From an uncultured Eubacteriales bacterium (lineage in GTDB: Bacteria > Bacillota > Clostridia > Oscillospirales > Acutalibacteraceae): a stretch of 50,142 nucleotides of DNA. Below are positions 48,542 through 50,142 of this stretch, one piece after another (the stretch's first letter is position 1; every line of letters begins with the position of its first letter). The position numbers and the translations under genes were made by a program. Location: the NCBI GenBank assembly GCA_900316025.1, contig ONBJ01000017.1, forward strand, positions 1 through 50,142. Direction: 5' to 3'. The notes under the pieces were generated by a model. That model was not told where the DNA came from and did not search any database. It saw only the letters and a program-made list of their open reading frames with translations.

Positions 48542-50062
48542 ATGAAAAAACCTGCGGTTTTAATTATTATGGACGGTTACGGCATAGCTCCCAAATCTGA
48601 GGGAAATGCGGTAACTACGGCAGACAAGCCCAATCTTGATAAAATATTTTCAGAAAATCCCTATACAACCATAGGAGCATCGGGTATGGCTGTAGGCTTG
48701 CCCGATGGTCAGATGGGCAACAGTGAAGTTGGTCATACCAATATGGGAGCAGGAAGAATTGTTTATCAGGACTTGACAAGAATAACAAAATCTATACAGG
48801 ACGGAGATTTTTACGAAAATGAAGTTCTTCTGGACGCTATGGAAAACGTAAAGAAAAACAATTCGGCACTTCACATAATGGGGTTGCTTTCGGACGGAGG
48901 CGTACACAGCTTCAACGGTCACCTGTACGCTCTTCTTGAGCTTGCAAAGAAGCAGAACGTTGAAAAAGTATTTATGCACGCTTTTATGGACGGTCGTGAC
49001 GTACCGCCTACAAGCGGCAAGGACTTTATCGCAGCTTGTCTTGACAAAATGAAGGAAATCGGAACAGGAAAAATCGCTACCGTAGAGGGCAGATACTATG
49101 CTATGGACAGAGATACAAACTGGGACAGAGTAGAAAAAGCATATTCGGCTATGGTATACGGAGAGGGCAATCACTCATGCTGTGCAGTAAAGGCTATAGA
49201 GGATTCATATGCTGACGGTGTAACGGACGAATTTGTAGTTCCTGTTATAATCGATGGTGCAGAGCCGATAAAAGCAGGAGACTCCATCATATTCATAAAC
49301 TTCCGCCCCGACAGAGCAAGAGAAATTACAAGAACCTTTGTTGACCCCGATTTCAAGGGCTTTGAAAGACGAAACGGTATGTTCCCCGTAAAGTTTGTAT
49401 GTATGACTGAGTATGATGCAACTATGCCTAATGTAGAAATCGCATTCAAATCTCAGGAGTTGAACAATACTTTCGGTGAGTACCTTGCTTCTCTCGGAAA
49501 AACTCAGCTCAGAATAGCCGAAACAGAAAAATATGCTCACGTAACCTTCTTCTTCAACGGCGGTATAGAAGAACCCTATGAGGGAGAGGACAGAGTGCTT
49601 GTTGCTTCGCCCAAGGTAGCAACCTATGACCTGCAGCCTGAAATGAGTGCTCCCGAGGTCTGCGAAAAGGTAGTTGACAGAATTAAGAGCGGAAAATATG
49701 ACGCTGTTATCCTCAACTTTGCAAACTGCGATATGGTAGGTCATACAGGAGTGTTTGACGCAGCGGTAAAGGCAGTCGAAACGGTTGACGAATGTGTCGG
49801 CAAGGTAGTTGCAGCCGTAAAGGAAATGAACGGCATAACAATTATAACCGCAGACCACGGAAATGCCGACAAGATGATAAGTGAAGACGGAAGTCCGTTT
49901 ACGGCACATACAACAAACCTTGTACCTCTTTGCGTTGTAGGCTATGACTGCAAGCTTAAAAAGCAGGGCGGAAAGCTTTCGGATATAGTTCCCACAATGC
50001 TTGAAATGATGAACATACCTCAGCCAAAGGAAATGACAGGAGTAAGTCTTATCGTAAAATAA
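48542..50062 (+). CDS. gpmI: 2,3-bisphosphoglycerate-independent phosphoglycerate mutase
   Basis: 506 residues of the alkaline-phosphatase superfamily. The N-terminal metal site is in IMDGYGIAPKSEGNAV; the phospho-serine is in GQMGNSEVGHTNMGAGR; the C-terminal metal residues are in FANCDMVGHTG and TADHGNADKM. It needs Mn and converts 3- to 2-phosphoglycerate. An AAAGGCGG site precedes ATG 48542. It ends the pgk-tpiA-pyrE-gpmI set; enolase is not in the window. Confidence 0.97.
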   Translation: MKKPAVLIIMDGYGIAPKSEGNAVTTADKPNLDKIFSENPYTTIGASGMAVGLPDGQMGNSEVGHTNMGAGRIVYQDLTRITKSIQDGDFYENEVLLDAMENVKKNNSALHIMGLLSDGGVHSFNGHLYALLELAKKQNVEKVFMHAFMDGRDVPPTSGKDFIAACLDKMKEIGTGKIATVEGRYYAMDRDTNWDRVEKAYSAMVYGEGNHSCCAVKAIEDSYADGVTDEFVVPVIIDGAEPIKAGDSIIFINFRPDRAREITRTFVDPDFKGFERRNGMFPVKFVCMTEYDATMPNVEIAFKSQELNNTFGEYLASLGKTQLRIAETEKYAHVTFFFNGGIEEPYEGEDRVLVASPKVATYDLQPEMSAPEVCEKVVDRIKSGKYDAVILNFANCDMVGHTGVFDAAVKAVETVDECVGKVVAAVKEMNGITIITADHGNADKMISEDGSPFTAHTTNLVPLCVVGYDCKLKKQGGKLSDIVPTMLEMMNIPQPKEMTGVSLIVK

Positions 50063-50082
50063 TCCTCAAACTCTGACTGAGA

Positions 50083-50142
50083 AAACCATAAAGTTTAGGT
50101 CAAGCCTTTTCAAAGGCTTGCGGTTTCCAAAGGCGGAGCCTT
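50083..50142 (+). repeat. Family B repeat, copy B4, cut by the window edge
   Basis: AAACCATAAAGTTTAGGT followed by CAAGCCTTT/AAAGGCTTG and the left half of the CCAAAGGC hairpin (CCAAAGGCGGAGCCTT). The visible part differs from B2 by almost nothing. It begins 20 bases after the gpmI stop, in the same orientation. Confidence 0.88.

Noticed and set aside
49205-49909. 234-codon minus-strand frame inside gpmI
   Set aside because: Antisense to a full set of GpmI motifs; Cys/Tyr-rich product typical of shadow frames here.
5340-50142. CRISPR array or insertion sequence as the source of the repeats
   Set aside because: Copies are single, widely spaced and intergenic, spacers are absent, and no transposase, target duplication or cas gene is visible.

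Overview
The window looks like a chromosomal segment of a low-to-mid-GC Gram-positive anaerobe of the Clostridia, most like Ruminococcus and its relatives in the Oscillospiraceae. This is inferred from the protein set: a Clostridial-type single-chain PurL, a PyrDB/PyrK pair, ThyX, NrdG, a zinc-type S18, and a type IV pilus locus with no secretin or PilP. Strong purine-rich Shine-Dalgarno sites and several GTG/TTG starts fit. No tRNA, rRNA, CRISPR array, transposase or phage gene is visible.

Layout. 1-9600 is a housekeeping block: the copper ATPase CopA (minus strand) is divergent from proB, then come a polytopic glycosyltransferase-like protein, a Cys-rich mini-protein, pgeF, a lipoprotein, a CDF metal transporter and a U32 protein. 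9783-22916 is one type IV pilus locus in the order major pilin, second pilin, PilM-PilN fusion, PilO, prepilin peptidase, PilB, PilT, PilC, a very large minor pilin or tip-adhesin candidate, and two further prepilins. 22940-25051 (minus) is ruvX-pyrD-pyrK. 25338-33164 (plus) holds a two-component system, nrdG, purL, a membrane-anchored HExxH protein and a small orphan. 33254-45389 (minus) holds mltG, a folate cyclo-ligase, a DJ-1 protein, tmk, thyX, a Ser-rich lipoprotein, ilvE, two tandem 68-residue paralogs, pnp, rpsO, and the rpsF-ssb-rpsR operon. 45720-50062 (plus) is pgk-tpiA-pyrE-gpmI.

Most striking non-coding content: two interspersed intergenic repeat families. Family A has six copies. 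Each has a nearly invariant 10-13 bp base stem (consensus GGCGATTGCAGNC with its complement) enclosing exactly three hairpins. The hairpins differ completely in stem sequence from copy to copy, yet remain self-complementary and abut each other and the base stem with almost no unpaired base, so each copy is a four-way-junction or cloverleaf sequence. Family B has four copies, the last cut by the window edge. It starts with a conserved AAACCATAAAGTTTAGGT box followed by similar short-loop hairpins, and one copy carries an extra hairpin module. Two copies lie between a predicted promoter and its gene.

The cell biology is coherent. The pilus locus has separate extension (PilB) and retraction (PilT) motors. 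Nucleotide genes (pyrD/K/E, purL, thyX-tmk, nrdG) are scattered through the window. The right end carries lower glycolysis and the translation and RNA-decay genes. Several leaders (pilA, pilM, rpsO, rpsF, ilvE) carry foldable structures that deserve comparison with homologs.
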